Translations under genes and position numbers: made by a program
In this document: positions 43,433 through 52,014 of the stretch, piece after piece
Numbering within the stretch: position 1 is the first letter of the stretch
Layout of the letters: each line of letters begins with the position of its first letter
From: Capilliphycus robustus
Lineage (GTDB): Bacteria; Cyanobacteriota; Cyanobacteriia; Cyanobacteriales; Microcoleaceae
Length of the DNA stretch: 64,000 nt
NCBI RefSeq assembly: GCF_034932365.1
Contig: NZ_JAYGHR010000079.1
Coordinates: 1 to 64,000 of the forward strand
Direction of reading: 5' to 3'
Notes under the pieces: model-generated
Databases searched by the model: none
Seen by the model: only the letters and a program-made list of their open reading frames with translations
What the model was told of the DNA's origin: nothing

Positions 43433-44785
43433 ATGGCTAATGAGGAACATCTCGCCCAACTTAAACAGGGAGTAGAGATGTGGAATCAATGGAGAGAAAA
43501 CAATCTAGAAGTCAAACCCGATTTACGAGCCGCAGATCTTAGTGGCGCGGATCTCAGTGGCGCGAACCTGTGGATGGCGGATCTCTGGAGTGCTGATCTG
43601 TGGGGAGCAGACTTGCGAGGAACAGACTTAAGTGATACCAACCTCTGGAGAGCAGACTTACGAGGCGCTAACCTGGGAGATGCCGATCTTAGTGGGGCTT
43701 ATTTGTGGAGAGCAGACTTACGAGGTGCCGATCTCACAGGTGTTAACTTAATGAATGCTAACTTGAGTGAAGCTGACTTGTGGGGGGCGAACCTAGAGTC
43801 TGCTAACCTCAGTGAAGCGAACCTCTGGAAAGCTGATTTTCGAGGCGTTTACCTCAAAGGAACGATTATCGATCTGCAAACCAGTTGGGAGAAAAAATGG
43901 AAACTGGTATGGCAAATTCTCAACCAAGGTACAGAAGGATTAGATCTCGGAGAAGCGGATCTACGAGAAGCCAACTTGTGGAAAGCCGATCTCAGCAGAG
44001 CGAATTTAATCAATGCCGATCTCTGGGGGGCTGATCTACGAGAAGCGAATCTCAGAGGCGCGGATCTGTGGGGAGTTAACCTCTGTCAAGCCGATCTCAG
44101 TGGGGCTAACCTCAGTGAAGCCGATCTGTGGAAAGCCAACCTACGGGGCGCTGATCTCAGCCAAGCCAACTTTAGCCAAGCGAACCTGACTGAAGCCAAC
44201 CTCTGCGCTACGCAAGTTCTAGGAACCAATTTTGAAGAGGCGACTCTAACAGGGGCTTGTATTGAAGACTGGGATCTCAATCGTTCGACTCGGCTTCAAC
44301 GAGTCAATTGTGAGTATATTTATCTCAAAGAAAATAAACAAGAACGTTGTCCCCGTGATGCTAACAAAACCTTGGGAGTGGGAGAATTTACGAAGCTGTT
44401 TCAACCCGCTTTAGAAACGGTTGATATTACTTTTCAATCGGGGATAGATTGGCAAGCTTTTTACCTAGCGTTTCAAACTTTACAGGTGGAATACGGAACG
44501 GAAAATTTGTCAATATTTGCTCTAGAAATGAATGGAGAACAAGATCTCCTGATCCGCTTAAGAACTTCTCCTTTTATCGATAAGTCAGAACTCGAGTTTG
44601 ACGCAAAAAAATATTACAATAAGCAACTTGATATTTTGGAAAATCAGTATAAAAAAGAACTTGGAGACGAAGGGAAAAATCTGGAAGAAAACCGGAATAA
44701 AAGTAAAAATTTATTAGAAATAATTCATAAACTTGCTCGGGATTCCTATAATAAGGGTATAATGGAAGTGAAAGGCAGTCATTGA
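43433..44785 (+). CDS. Pentapeptide-repeat protein with conserved C-terminal domain
   Basis: This 450-residue protein starts with HLAQLKQGVEMWNQWRENNL, the usual cap of cyanobacterial pentapeptide proteins. About 46 pentapeptides of type A(D/N)LXX follow in two blocks (about residues 33-145 and 176-280), broken by a linker containing TSWEKKWKLVWQILNQGTEG. The repeats form a right-handed quadrilateral beta helix. Trp is strikingly frequent at the fourth position (ADLWG, ANLWK). A C-terminal domain of about 150 residues (FTKLFQPALETVDITFQSGI, then DWQAFYLAFQTLQVEYG) is shared by many such proteins and ends in a charged helix. AGGAG precedes the ATG. Function is unknown. It lies just upstream of the pix genes. 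Confidence 0.87.
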   Translation: MANEEHLAQLKQGVEMWNQWRENNLEVKPDLRAADLSGADLSGANLWMADLWSADLWGADLRGTDLSDTNLWRADLRGANLGDADLSGAYLWRADLRGADLTGVNLMNANLSEADLWGANLESANLSEANLWKADFRGVYLKGTIIDLQTSWEKKWKLVWQILNQGTEGLDLGEADLREANLWKADLSRANLINADLWGADLREANLRGADLWGVNLCQADLSGANLSEADLWKANLRGADLSQANFSQANLTEANLCATQVLGTNFEEATLTGACIEDWDLNRSTRLQRVNCEYIYLKENKQERCPRDANKTLGVGEFTKLFQPALETVDITFQSGIDWQAFYLAFQTLQVEYGTENLSIFALEMNGEQDLLIRLRTSPFIDKSELEFDAKKYYNKQLDILENQYKKELGDEGKNLEENRNKSKNLLEIIHKLARDSYNKGIMEVKGSH

Positions 44786-45029
44786 TAAAATAGAATTTTC
44801 CCGCCAAAGATGGGTCAAAAATTCGGATACCTTCAACTTGCTAATCGGGGTCAAGCGGCTTGATTTATTCGGAAGATTGGAAAACTATCAGATTAGAGAT
44901 TCTCATCAGAAAAAGACTCCATAAATTTCATCCGGACAGAAATCAGGCTAACAGGCTATTTATAAATAAAGGGTGCTGAAAAGAGGGGGGAAACTCCGAA
45001 TTTACGGAGCTAACATCTTGTCATTTTTT

Positions 45030-46301
45030 ATGGAATTAATCAACTCTAAGGAGGATAAGAGTTTGAGTGCTGAATCCGCAAAACTAGAGAACTTAACTCA
45101 AAAATTAGAAACCCTCTGTCAACAATTCGCATCGGGTGAAGTCATTCTCACAAGTCCCGCCAAAGAAGGAAAACTGCACATTTACAACGGCAACCTTCTG
45201 TATGCAACGAGTGACTTTCATCGGGTACGACGTTGGCATCGAGCGCTCAAAAAAAATAGCCCCAACTGGAAACCCCAGCCGAATTCGGTTTCCTTCGATA
45301 ACGAGAAACCTTGGGAATATCAACTCCTCTATCAAGGCGTTGCTAACGAACAGCTTACTGTCACTCAAGCCAAAACCATTATCGGATATGTCACCTTAGA
45401 AATTCTATTTTCTTTACTCAACTGCACCGATACGATTTCCAAAGCCCAACCGACTCCAGAAGCTACCTCAGAAGTCTCCTTGGGTTTAGGGTTATCTTAC
45501 AGTGAATTTGAACCTGTACTCACCAAAGGATCACAACTGCGATCGCAATGGGAAGCCGCAGGCTTAGGTTCGATGAACCCGACAGAAGCGCCGATTCTCA
45601 GAAAACCCGTTCACTCGGAAACCCTATCGGGTTGGGATAAATACCTCAATGGCAAATTTACCCTCTGGGATATCTCCCTGCGTCTGGGGAAGTCGGTTAC
45701 TTCTGTGACTCGCGCCTTACTTCCCTTGATCAAAAAAGGGTTAGTGCAGTTGCGAACCGTTCCCGATCTTCCCGCCCCGACTTTCAACTTGAGAACCGCC
45801 AGTTGGGTGTCTACCCCTGGGGAGTCTGAACTTGAGTCCATTAAACCGAATCAACAAAAGCCGTTAATCGCTTGTATTGATGATAGTCCAGTAGTGTTTC
45901 AGGTGATGAAAAATATCCTCGAACCTGCCGGATATCAAGTGATCGGGCTGCAAGATCCAGTACAAGCCTTAGCACAAGTGGCAAAATACAAACCCGATTT
46001 AATCTTTTTAGATTTGGTGATGCCCGATGCGAATGGTTATACTATCTGTCAGTTTTTGCGAAAAGCACCCGTGTTTCAAAACACCCCTGTGATTATTCTC
46101 ACCAGTCGGGATAATGTGATTGATCGCAGTCGCACAAAACTGATCGGAGCATCCGGCTTTTTGGGTAAACCGCCTGATCCTAACGAAACCTTGAAAATTG
46201 TTCGTCGATATCTCTCAAAATCACCTGATACGACAACGGAGGGAAATAACCAGGGACTCGAAATGAGCAATAACTTTGAACTCGGAGTCGGTGAATATTA
46301 A
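45030..46301 (+). CDS. pixG: PatA/PixG-type response regulator
   Basis: This ~423-residue protein has an N-terminal PatA-like domain (LENLTQKLETLCQQFASGEV to about residue 260) and a C-terminal receiver domain. The receiver begins PLIACIDDSPVVFQVMKNIL, carries the phospho-acceptor D328 in IFLDLVMPDANG, and ends with ASGFLGKPPDPNETLKIVRR holding the conserved Lys. It is the first gene of a phototaxis-type cluster G-H-I-J-L and matches Synechocystis PixG in position and architecture. It probably controls type IV pilus motility with PixL as the kinase. The start is uncertain: ATG 45030 lacks a nearby ribosome binding site, while an in-frame TTG at 45063 has AAGGAGG 8 bases before it. Confidence 0.88.
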   Translation: MELINSKEDKSLSAESAKLENLTQKLETLCQQFASGEVILTSPAKEGKLHIYNGNLLYATSDFHRVRRWHRALKKNSPNWKPQPNSVSFDNEKPWEYQLLYQGVANEQLTVTQAKTIIGYVTLEILFSLLNCTDTISKAQPTPEATSEVSLGLGLSYSEFEPVLTKGSQLRSQWEAAGLGSMNPTEAPILRKPVHSETLSGWDKYLNGKFTLWDISLRLGKSVTSVTRALLPLIKKGLVQLRTVPDLPAPTFNLRTASWVSTPGESELESIKPNQQKPLIACIDDSPVVFQVMKNILEPAGYQVIGLQDPVQALAQVAKYKPDLIFLDLVMPDANGYTICQFLRKAPVFQNTPVIILTSRDNVIDRSRTKLIGASGFLGKPPDPNETLKIVRRYLSKSPDTTTEGNNQGLEMSNNFELGVGEY

Positions 46302-46793
46302 AGATACCGATGGGTTGGCTGGGGAATTATGAGCGGCACACTACATTTTTATCCGTCTAAGCCATCTATAATTCAAAGCCTGATATCTGCGGCTCCTTCA
46401 AGTATTTATATCCCCTGTTTCGAGTCCATTGAGGGGAACAAGCGCTCACATCTACTCAATTTTTTTCTAAATTGAGCCAAGAATGGGTTGAGAAATTGAT
46501 TGTCTATTTTCGCATCTATTAGTTAGTGGTTAATCTGGTGTTTCGTTTCTCTATGATCTCTCTAAAAAGGTCGCTAAAAATGTCAGATATAGCAATTAAA
46601 GAAGAATTCAGAAGTCAGAATTTCTGAGTCAGCAATCAAATCAATTGAAGGTCGATTTAGACCCCAAGACTCATCCGCCAGTCGCACAGAATTAAATTCT
46701 GAATTCTGTCTCCTGACTCCTGACTACTTTATTGTTAAAATTTTGCGGTTCACATGAGCTGCCTTTTAATGAATGAACTTGGAGGTTTTTAAA
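46302..46793. other. Intergenic region between pixG and pixH
   Basis: This 490-bp spacer contains no gene. Its second half (46595-46735) has inverted segments built on GAATTCAGAAGTCAGAATTC and CTGACTCCTGACTAC, a repeat type common between cyanobacterial genes. The spacer is long enough for an internal promoter of pixHIJL. AACTTGGAGG lies before pixH at 46777-46786. Confidence 0.5.
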
Positions 46794-47156
46794 ATGGCTC
46801 ACATTTTAGTAGTAGAAGATAGCACAACTGAAGCTAAAATCTTGACCGAATGCTTACAAAAATCAGGCTTTCATGTGTTGAGTGTGACTACAGCCGAAGC
46901 GGCTAAAGCGATGCTGGCTAAACAAAAATTTGATGCCATTTTGATGGATGTTGTTTTACCCGGACAAAGTGGCTTTGGTTTGTGTCGTGAACTCAAAAAT
47001 CAGGAAAAAACCGCCGGAATTCCGATTGTCATTTGCTCCAGTAAATCAGAAAAATTTGATAAAAACTGGGGCTTAAAACAGGGAGCATCGGCTTATATCT
47101 GTAAACCCATTAATACAGAAGAAATTGTCAAAACGATCAAAGGATTAATCAAATAA
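46794..47156 (+). CDS. pixH: CheY/PixH-type response regulator
   Basis: This 120-residue single-domain receiver has the full CheY set: acidic pair in ILVVEDSTTEAK, phospho-acceptor D52 in AILMDVVLPGQSGFG, the Ser/Thr in VICSSKSEK, and the conserved Lys in AYICKPINTEEI. It would be phosphorylated by PixL. In Synechocystis, PixH with PixG controls direction of phototaxis. The ATG at 46794 follows TTGGAGG by 8 bases; the in-frame ATG at 46773 would place that site inside the gene, so the shorter form is preferred. Confidence 0.92.
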   Translation: MAHILVVEDSTTEAKILTECLQKSGFHVLSVTTAEAAKAMLAKQKFDAILMDVVLPGQSGFGLCRELKNQEKTAGIPIVICSSKSEKFDKNWGLKQGASAYICKPINTEEIVKTIKGLIK

Positions 47157-47202
47157 TATGAAGTTTAAACAAGAATGCTACAGATGGGAAGAGTGAGAGA
47201 GA

Positions 47203-47258
47203 GCGGGTTTATGTCGGTAGTTGGTGAGAAACATACATCTAGGTGAAACCCGCCCCTA
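47203..47258. repeat. GGGGCGGGTT palindromic element, copy 4
   Basis: GCGGGTTTATGTCGG at the left is opposed by GGTGAAACCCGCCCCTAT at the right; the core read on the minus strand has GATGTATGTTT as in copy 1. It lies between pixH and pixI, so it would be transcribed if the two genes share an mRNA. Confidence 0.65.
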
Positions 47259-47315
47259 TAGCATCAATTATCGGTATAAAAGCGAGTTTTTTGGTGTTTC
47301 GCGTTTTTGCGTATT

Positions 47316-47807
47316 ATGACTCCTCAATCTAGCATTCAAGAAACTGAAAACTTTCTGAGTTTCTCGATTACACCTAGTCTAAAAGCCATGTTACCGACAC
47401 GGCAACTGGTTGAAATTATCAACATTGCCCCCCATGAAATTGTTCCGATTCCTGGAATGCCAGCCGAAGTCGTTGGCGTTTTTCCCTGGCAAGGTGAAGT
47501 TTTATGGGCAATTGATCTCAGCTACTGGATGGGATTTGAACCCTTGTTAACCGCTAAATTCAGCTCATCATTTTGTAGCATTTTAAAAGTCAAAACTCAA
47601 GGACAATCTCTCGGATTTTTAATTCATCAAGTCGGACAACTCCAGAATTGTGAAACTAAAAAAATCCAGTCTTATCCAGCAAATCTACCTGAAACCATTT
47701 TAAATCATCCAGCTCGAAATAACTGTATAAAAGGAGCTTGGCTGAATTACCAGGGTGAACGTTTACTCCTTTTAGATGCGGCTTTAATTCAGTTCCTTGA
47801 ACATTAA
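47316..47807 (+). CDS. pixI: CheW-type coupling protein PixI
   Basis: This ~163-residue protein is a CheW-domain scaffold that links receptor and kinase. Typical segments are LPTRQLVEIINIAPHEIVPI, PGMPAEVVGVFPWQGEVLWA (the conserved turn around strand 3) and IDLSYWMGFEPLLTAKFSSS. It ends with the GERLLLLDAALI strand characteristic of the fold. Start is ATG 47316; a TTG 9 bases upstream is in frame. It is third in the pix cluster, between the CheY-like and the receptor gene. Confidence 0.9.
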   Translation: MTPQSSIQETENFLSFSITPSLKAMLPTRQLVEIINIAPHEIVPIPGMPAEVVGVFPWQGEVLWAIDLSYWMGFEPLLTAKFSSSFCSILKVKTQGQSLGFLIHQVGQLQNCETKKIQSYPANLPETILNHPARNNCIKGAWLNYQGERLLLLDAALIQFLEH

Positions 47808-47861
47808 CAACTTTCAGAACTGATTTCGTATTAACTTACCCTTTGTATTCACCCATTAACC

Positions 47862-50800
47862 ATGACAGCTTCACCCTTAAACCCTACCCATTCGAGCAAC
47901 TTATCGAATAACCATTCTAAACCCTCCTATTCGGGAAACACTCAACCGTTTAACCCTCAAAATGGGATGGATAATTCAGCGATTATTCCGATTGTGGTGG
48001 ATGCAGAAGCCCAATCCGTTTATTCACCCCAACAACGAACCGGATTAAAAGCCAAAACCACCGCTTTATCCCAAGAATTAACCACCTTACGCTCAAATAT
48101 TGAGTATCGTATTAACCAACTGCAAAACTTAATCGAAAAAGAAGGAGCCGCAGCCGAACGAGCCGAACTAATTAATATTATCACCTCGCGGATGCGAGAA
48201 TCTCTCAGCGTTGAAAGTATTTGTCAAACCGTCGTTGAAGACGCTCGTTTAGCCTTACAAAGTGATCGGGTGGTTGTTTATCGCTTCGATCCGACTTGGA
48301 AAGGTACAATGATCGCGGAGTCCGTCGATGCTCAATGGCCTTCTGCTTTGGGCGCTAAAATTGCCGATCCCTGTTTTGCCGAGCGCTATGTCGAATTTTA
48401 TCAAAAAGGTCGAGTCAAAGCTACCCCCAATATTTACGAAGCTGGACTCACCGACTGTCATATTCGTCAACTCGAACCTTTCGCGGTTCAAGCTAATCTT
48501 GTCGCCCCAATTTTAGTTAAAAGCGCAGACAATCCCACAGGTTATCTCTACGGATTATTTATCGCCCATCAATGTAGTGAACCTCGGGTGTGGGTAGAAG
48601 CCGAAATCGAATTTTTCCGTCAATTGGCGATTCAAATTGGTTACGCGATTGACCAAGCTTTGCTCCTCCAAAAACAACAAGCCGCTACTCATCAAGCCCA
48701 ACAAATTAACCATATTAACGCTCAAATTCGTAAATCTTTTGAAGTTGAGGATATTTTAGCCACCACTGTCGAAGAAACCCGGGCTGCACTCCACAGCGAT
48801 CGCGTTTTAGTGTATGAATTTGATGCCAATTGGAAAGGGACTGTTATTGCTGAATCTGTTGATAGTAAATGGCCGACTGCATTAAGAGCCTTAATCGATG
48901 ATCCTTGCTTTGCTCAACGCTATATTCAGCCCTATTTACGCGGACGAGTCGCCGCTACGGAAAACATCTTTGAAGCGGGTTTAACGGAATGTTATCTGAG
49001 TCAATTAGCACCTTTTGGAGTGAAAGCCAATCTGGTTGCGCCTATTTTAGTGAACCGAAAATTGATGGGATTATTGATTGCTCATCAATGTTCAGCGCCA
49101 AGAGCCTGGACAGAATTAGAAATAGATTTAATGCGAAAAGTTGCGGTGCAGTTGGGTTATGCCCTCGATCAAGCCTATCTCCTCGAACAACAACAAGCCA
49201 CCGCCAAAAAAGCCAGACTTCTGAATGAAATTACGACTCAGTTTCGCAACTCTTACAACCCCGAAGAAGTGTTTGATCTTTTGGTTGAAGAAACCCGAGA
49301 GGCTATTAAAGCAGATCGAGTGATTATCTACCAATTTAATCAAAATTGGGAAGGCAAAGTTGTTGCTGAATCTGTTGATAGTAAATGGCCTGTAATTTTA
49401 GGAAAACAACTGGGTGATCCTTGCTTTGCTAACAACTTTGTCAAGCCCTATTTTCGAGGTCGAGTTAGCTCTGTAGATAATTTTCAGGAGTCAGGACACG
49501 CGGAATGTTACGCTGAAATGTTAGAACCTTGGGGTGTCAAAGCTAACATCGTGGCACCGATTATTGCGGAAACTAAACTACATGGATTGTTAATTATTCA
49601 TCAATGTTCAAGTCCGCGTAAATGGAGCGAGTCGGATATTAACTTTACCAAACAACTGGCGATTCAAGTGGGTTTAGCGCTTGATCAAGCATTGCTATTA
49701 CAAAAACAGCAAAACGCCGCCGAACAAGCCCGTCGCTTAAATATTATTAGTTCTCGCATTCGCGAATCTCTCAACTACAAAGATATTGTGAGTACCGCCG
49801 TTGAAGAAACAAAAGAGAGTTTGGGTGTTGATCGGGTTGTTGTTAATCAATTTAATCCCAATTGGACGGGAACAATTGTCGCCGAATCTGTGAATGCGGA
49901 ACTGACAAAAACTTTGGGATTAGCAGTTGAAGACTTTTGTTTAGCGCAAAACTACATTAAACCCTATTTTCGAGGTCGAGTTAAAGTCACCAACGATGTT
50001 TATTCAGGTGAATTAACCGAATGTCAAGTCGGTCAGTTAGAATCTTTTGAAGTCAAGGCGATGGTGGTGGCGCCGATTATTGCCAAACAAAAATTACATG
50101 GGTTATTAATTGTGCATCAATGTACCCATGCGCGTCAGTGGAAACCCTACGAAGTTGAGTTAATTCAGCAGATTGCGATTCAAATTGGTTATGCTTTGGA
50201 TCAAGCTTTCTTACTCGAAGAACAACAGGCTGCGACTCAACAAGCACGACTTTTAAGTGTGATTGGTTCTCGGATTCGTGAATCTCTTGATCCGCAACGG
50301 ATTTTTCAGACAACTGTTGAAGAATCCCTAGAATTAATTAAAGCTGATCGCCTTGTTATTTATCGCTTTAACGAGGAGCAGAACGGTCAAACGGCTGTGA
50401 CGCTGACTTGTGAGGCTGTTAAACCCTATTGTTTTCAAATTTTGGCTGAAAAAGACTCAAACTCAGAAGAAGACCGTCAACCGCTTTATGAGCTGCGTTT
50501 ACCACTGGGCGTTGAACTGTTGAAACGCTATCGCCAAAGCCGAATCATGGTGATTGAAGATCTAGAAAAGGCCCCTCTAACTAAAGTTTATCAGGAGCAA
50601 CTTCAGCAATGGCAAGTTAAATGTTTAGTGAGTGTGCCGATTTTTGTCAATCAAAGCTTGTATGGATTGATTGAAGCTCATCAATGTTTTGAAAAGTATA
50701 ACTGGACTGAATCAGAAATTGAAGGGTTTAAACAGGTGGGATTACAAGTCGGTTATGCACTGGAACAGGCACAATTATTAACTCAAATTCAACAAGCCAG

Positions 50801-51839
50801 TCAGATCGCAGAACAAGCCCGTATTCAACAACAGCAAGAAAAAGAACAATTAGAGTCTCAAATCGAAGCGTTTTTAGGGGATATTGAAGCATCGTTTAAT
50901 GGAGATTTAACGGTTCGGGCGCGAGTGAATGAAGGGGTCATGGGAACGGTTGCCGACTTTTTTAATGCCACCATTGAAAGTTTACAACAGCTTGTTTTAA
51001 AAGTACAATCGGGGGCGAATGTGGTGACGTCTACGGCGGTGGCGAGTGAACAAGATATTCAGAAGTTATCCAATGAAGCACTACGTCAAGCTGATGCAAT
51101 GAATAACGCACTGAATCAAATTTCAATCATCGCAGATTCAATTCAAGCCGTGGCTAAAAATGCTCAGGCGGCTCAGTCAAAAGTGCGATCAGCATCGGAG
51201 ATTTTGCAAAAAGGTGATCACGATATGAATGACACCGTTGAGAGTATTTTAGCCATCCAAAAAACAGTCTATATTACCGCTCGAAAAGTGAAAAATTTGG
51301 GAGAGGCTTCTCAGAAAATTTCTCGGGTGGTGAATTTAATTAATGAATTTGCCAATCAAACTCATGTTTTAGCCTTGAATGCTTCTGTTGAAAGTACCCG
51401 CATGAGTGAAGATGGTCATGGATTTGCCACAGTCGCCACTGAAGTCAGAACTTTAGCGGAACAATCCGCGAGTGCGACGCAAGAAATTGAGCAAATTGTT
51501 GAGGAAATTCAAGCTGAAACTCATGAAGTTGTCAGGGCGATGAAAGTGGGTTTAAAGCGGGTAATGACGGGAACTCAGCTTGTTAAACAAACTCGTCAAA
51601 CGTTAACAGAATTGGTGGAGGTTAGTCATTTTATTCGAGATTTGGTTGAACAAATTGCCGATTCTGCAACCGAACAAGCGCAAACTTCAGGTCAACTTTC
51701 TCAGACGATTAAAGAAGTGGCTGTGATCGCTCGTTCGACTTCTGAACAATCTCTGCAAGTGGCGGATTCATTTACTCAATTGTTGGGGGTTGCAGGTCAA
51801 TTGCAAACGGGTGTTTCTCAGTTCAAAGTTGAAAGTTAG
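47862..51839 (+). CDS. pixJ: Phototaxis receptor PixJ with five GAF domains, four with cyanobacteriochrome cysteines
   Basis: This 1325-residue receptor has five tandem GAF domains (about 113-266, 294-437, 467-610, 640-783 and 809-971), a HAMP-like segment (GDLTVRARVNEGVMGTVADF, about 1014-1046) and a chemoreceptor signalling domain to the end, with FANQTHVLALNASVESTRM at the tip. GAF1-3 have a DPCF motif (C171, C349, C521) and a second Cys (C199 before His, C377 and C549 before Tyr). GAF4 has DFCL (C693) and C721 before Gln. In all four the cysteines are exactly 28 residues apart, as in DXCF cyanobacteriochromes such as TePixJ. GAF5 lacks both. No transmembrane helix is seen at the N-terminus. 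Light-driven control of PixL is expected. Confidence 0.9.
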   Translation: MTASPLNPTHSSNLSNNHSKPSYSGNTQPFNPQNGMDNSAIIPIVVDAEAQSVYSPQQRTGLKAKTTALSQELTTLRSNIEYRINQLQNLIEKEGAAAERAELINIITSRMRESLSVESICQTVVEDARLALQSDRVVVYRFDPTWKGTMIAESVDAQWPSALGAKIADPCFAERYVEFYQKGRVKATPNIYEAGLTDCHIRQLEPFAVQANLVAPILVKSADNPTGYLYGLFIAHQCSEPRVWVEAEIEFFRQLAIQIGYAIDQALLLQKQQAATHQAQQINHINAQIRKSFEVEDILATTVEETRAALHSDRVLVYEFDANWKGTVIAESVDSKWPTALRALIDDPCFAQRYIQPYLRGRVAATENIFEAGLTECYLSQLAPFGVKANLVAPILVNRKLMGLLIAHQCSAPRAWTELEIDLMRKVAVQLGYALDQAYLLEQQQATAKKARLLNEITTQFRNSYNPEEVFDLLVEETREAIKADRVIIYQFNQNWEGKVVAESVDSKWPVILGKQLGDPCFANNFVKPYFRGRVSSVDNFQESGHAECYAEMLEPWGVKANIVAPIIAETKLHGLLIIHQCSSPRKWSESDINFTKQLAIQVGLALDQALLLQKQQNAAEQARRLNIISSRIRESLNYKDIVSTAVEETKESLGVDRVVVNQFNPNWTGTIVAESVNAELTKTLGLAVEDFCLAQNYIKPYFRGRVKVTNDVYSGELTECQVGQLESFEVKAMVVAPIIAKQKLHGLLIVHQCTHARQWKPYEVELIQQIAIQIGYALDQAFLLEEQQAATQQARLLSVIGSRIRESLDPQRIFQTTVEESLELIKADRLVIYRFNEEQNGQTAVTLTCEAVKPYCFQILAEKDSNSEEDRQPLYELRLPLGVELLKRYRQSRIMVIEDLEKAPLTKVYQEQLQQWQVKCLVSVPIFVNQSLYGLIEAHQCFEKYNWTESEIEGFKQVGLQVGYALEQAQLLTQIQQASQIAEQARIQQQQEKEQLESQIEAFLGDIEASFNGDLTVRARVNEGVMGTVADFFNATIESLQQLVLKVQSGANVVTSTAVASEQDIQKLSNEALRQADAMNNALNQISIIADSIQAVAKNAQAAQSKVRSASEILQKGDHDMNDTVESILAIQKTVYITARKVKNLGEASQKISRVVNLINEFANQTHVLALNASVESTRMSEDGHGFATVATEVRTLAEQSASATQEIEQIVEEIQAETHEVVRAMKVGLKRVMTGTQLVKQTRQTLTELVEVSHFIRDLVEQIADSATEQAQTSGQLSQTIKEVAVIARSTSEQSLQVADSFTQLLGVAGQLQTGVSQFKVES

Positions 51840-51905
51840 AACAGTAACCCGTTATCAGTGATCAGTAAACAGTAAACAGATAATAACCAAAAGAACTGAT
51901 AGCTG

Positions 51906-51966
51906 GTAGGGGTAATTTATGAATTACCCCTACAAGACTGTTCACTGTTCTAAACCCGCCTCTACA
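51906..51966. repeat. Perfect hairpin before pixL, next to a GCGGGTT arm
   Basis: GTAGGGGTAATT, loop TATG, AATTACCCCTAC (51906-51933) forms a perfect 12-bp stem with a four-base loop. AAACCCGCCTCTAC at 51953-51966 matches the end of the GGGGCGGGTT element family. The ATG that would start a longer PixL (51919) sits in the loop, so that start would be sequestered. Confidence 0.75.
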
Positions 51967-52014
51967 ATTGATTTTTCCGCTTTCATCAAAAAAATACCTA
52001 TTTTAAAGAGGAAT

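Noticed and set aside
44086..44280. Open frame antisense to the pentapeptide repeats
   Set aside because: Repeat periodicity of the sense gene creates an open antisense frame; its product is a simple Leu/Arg/Ser repeat.
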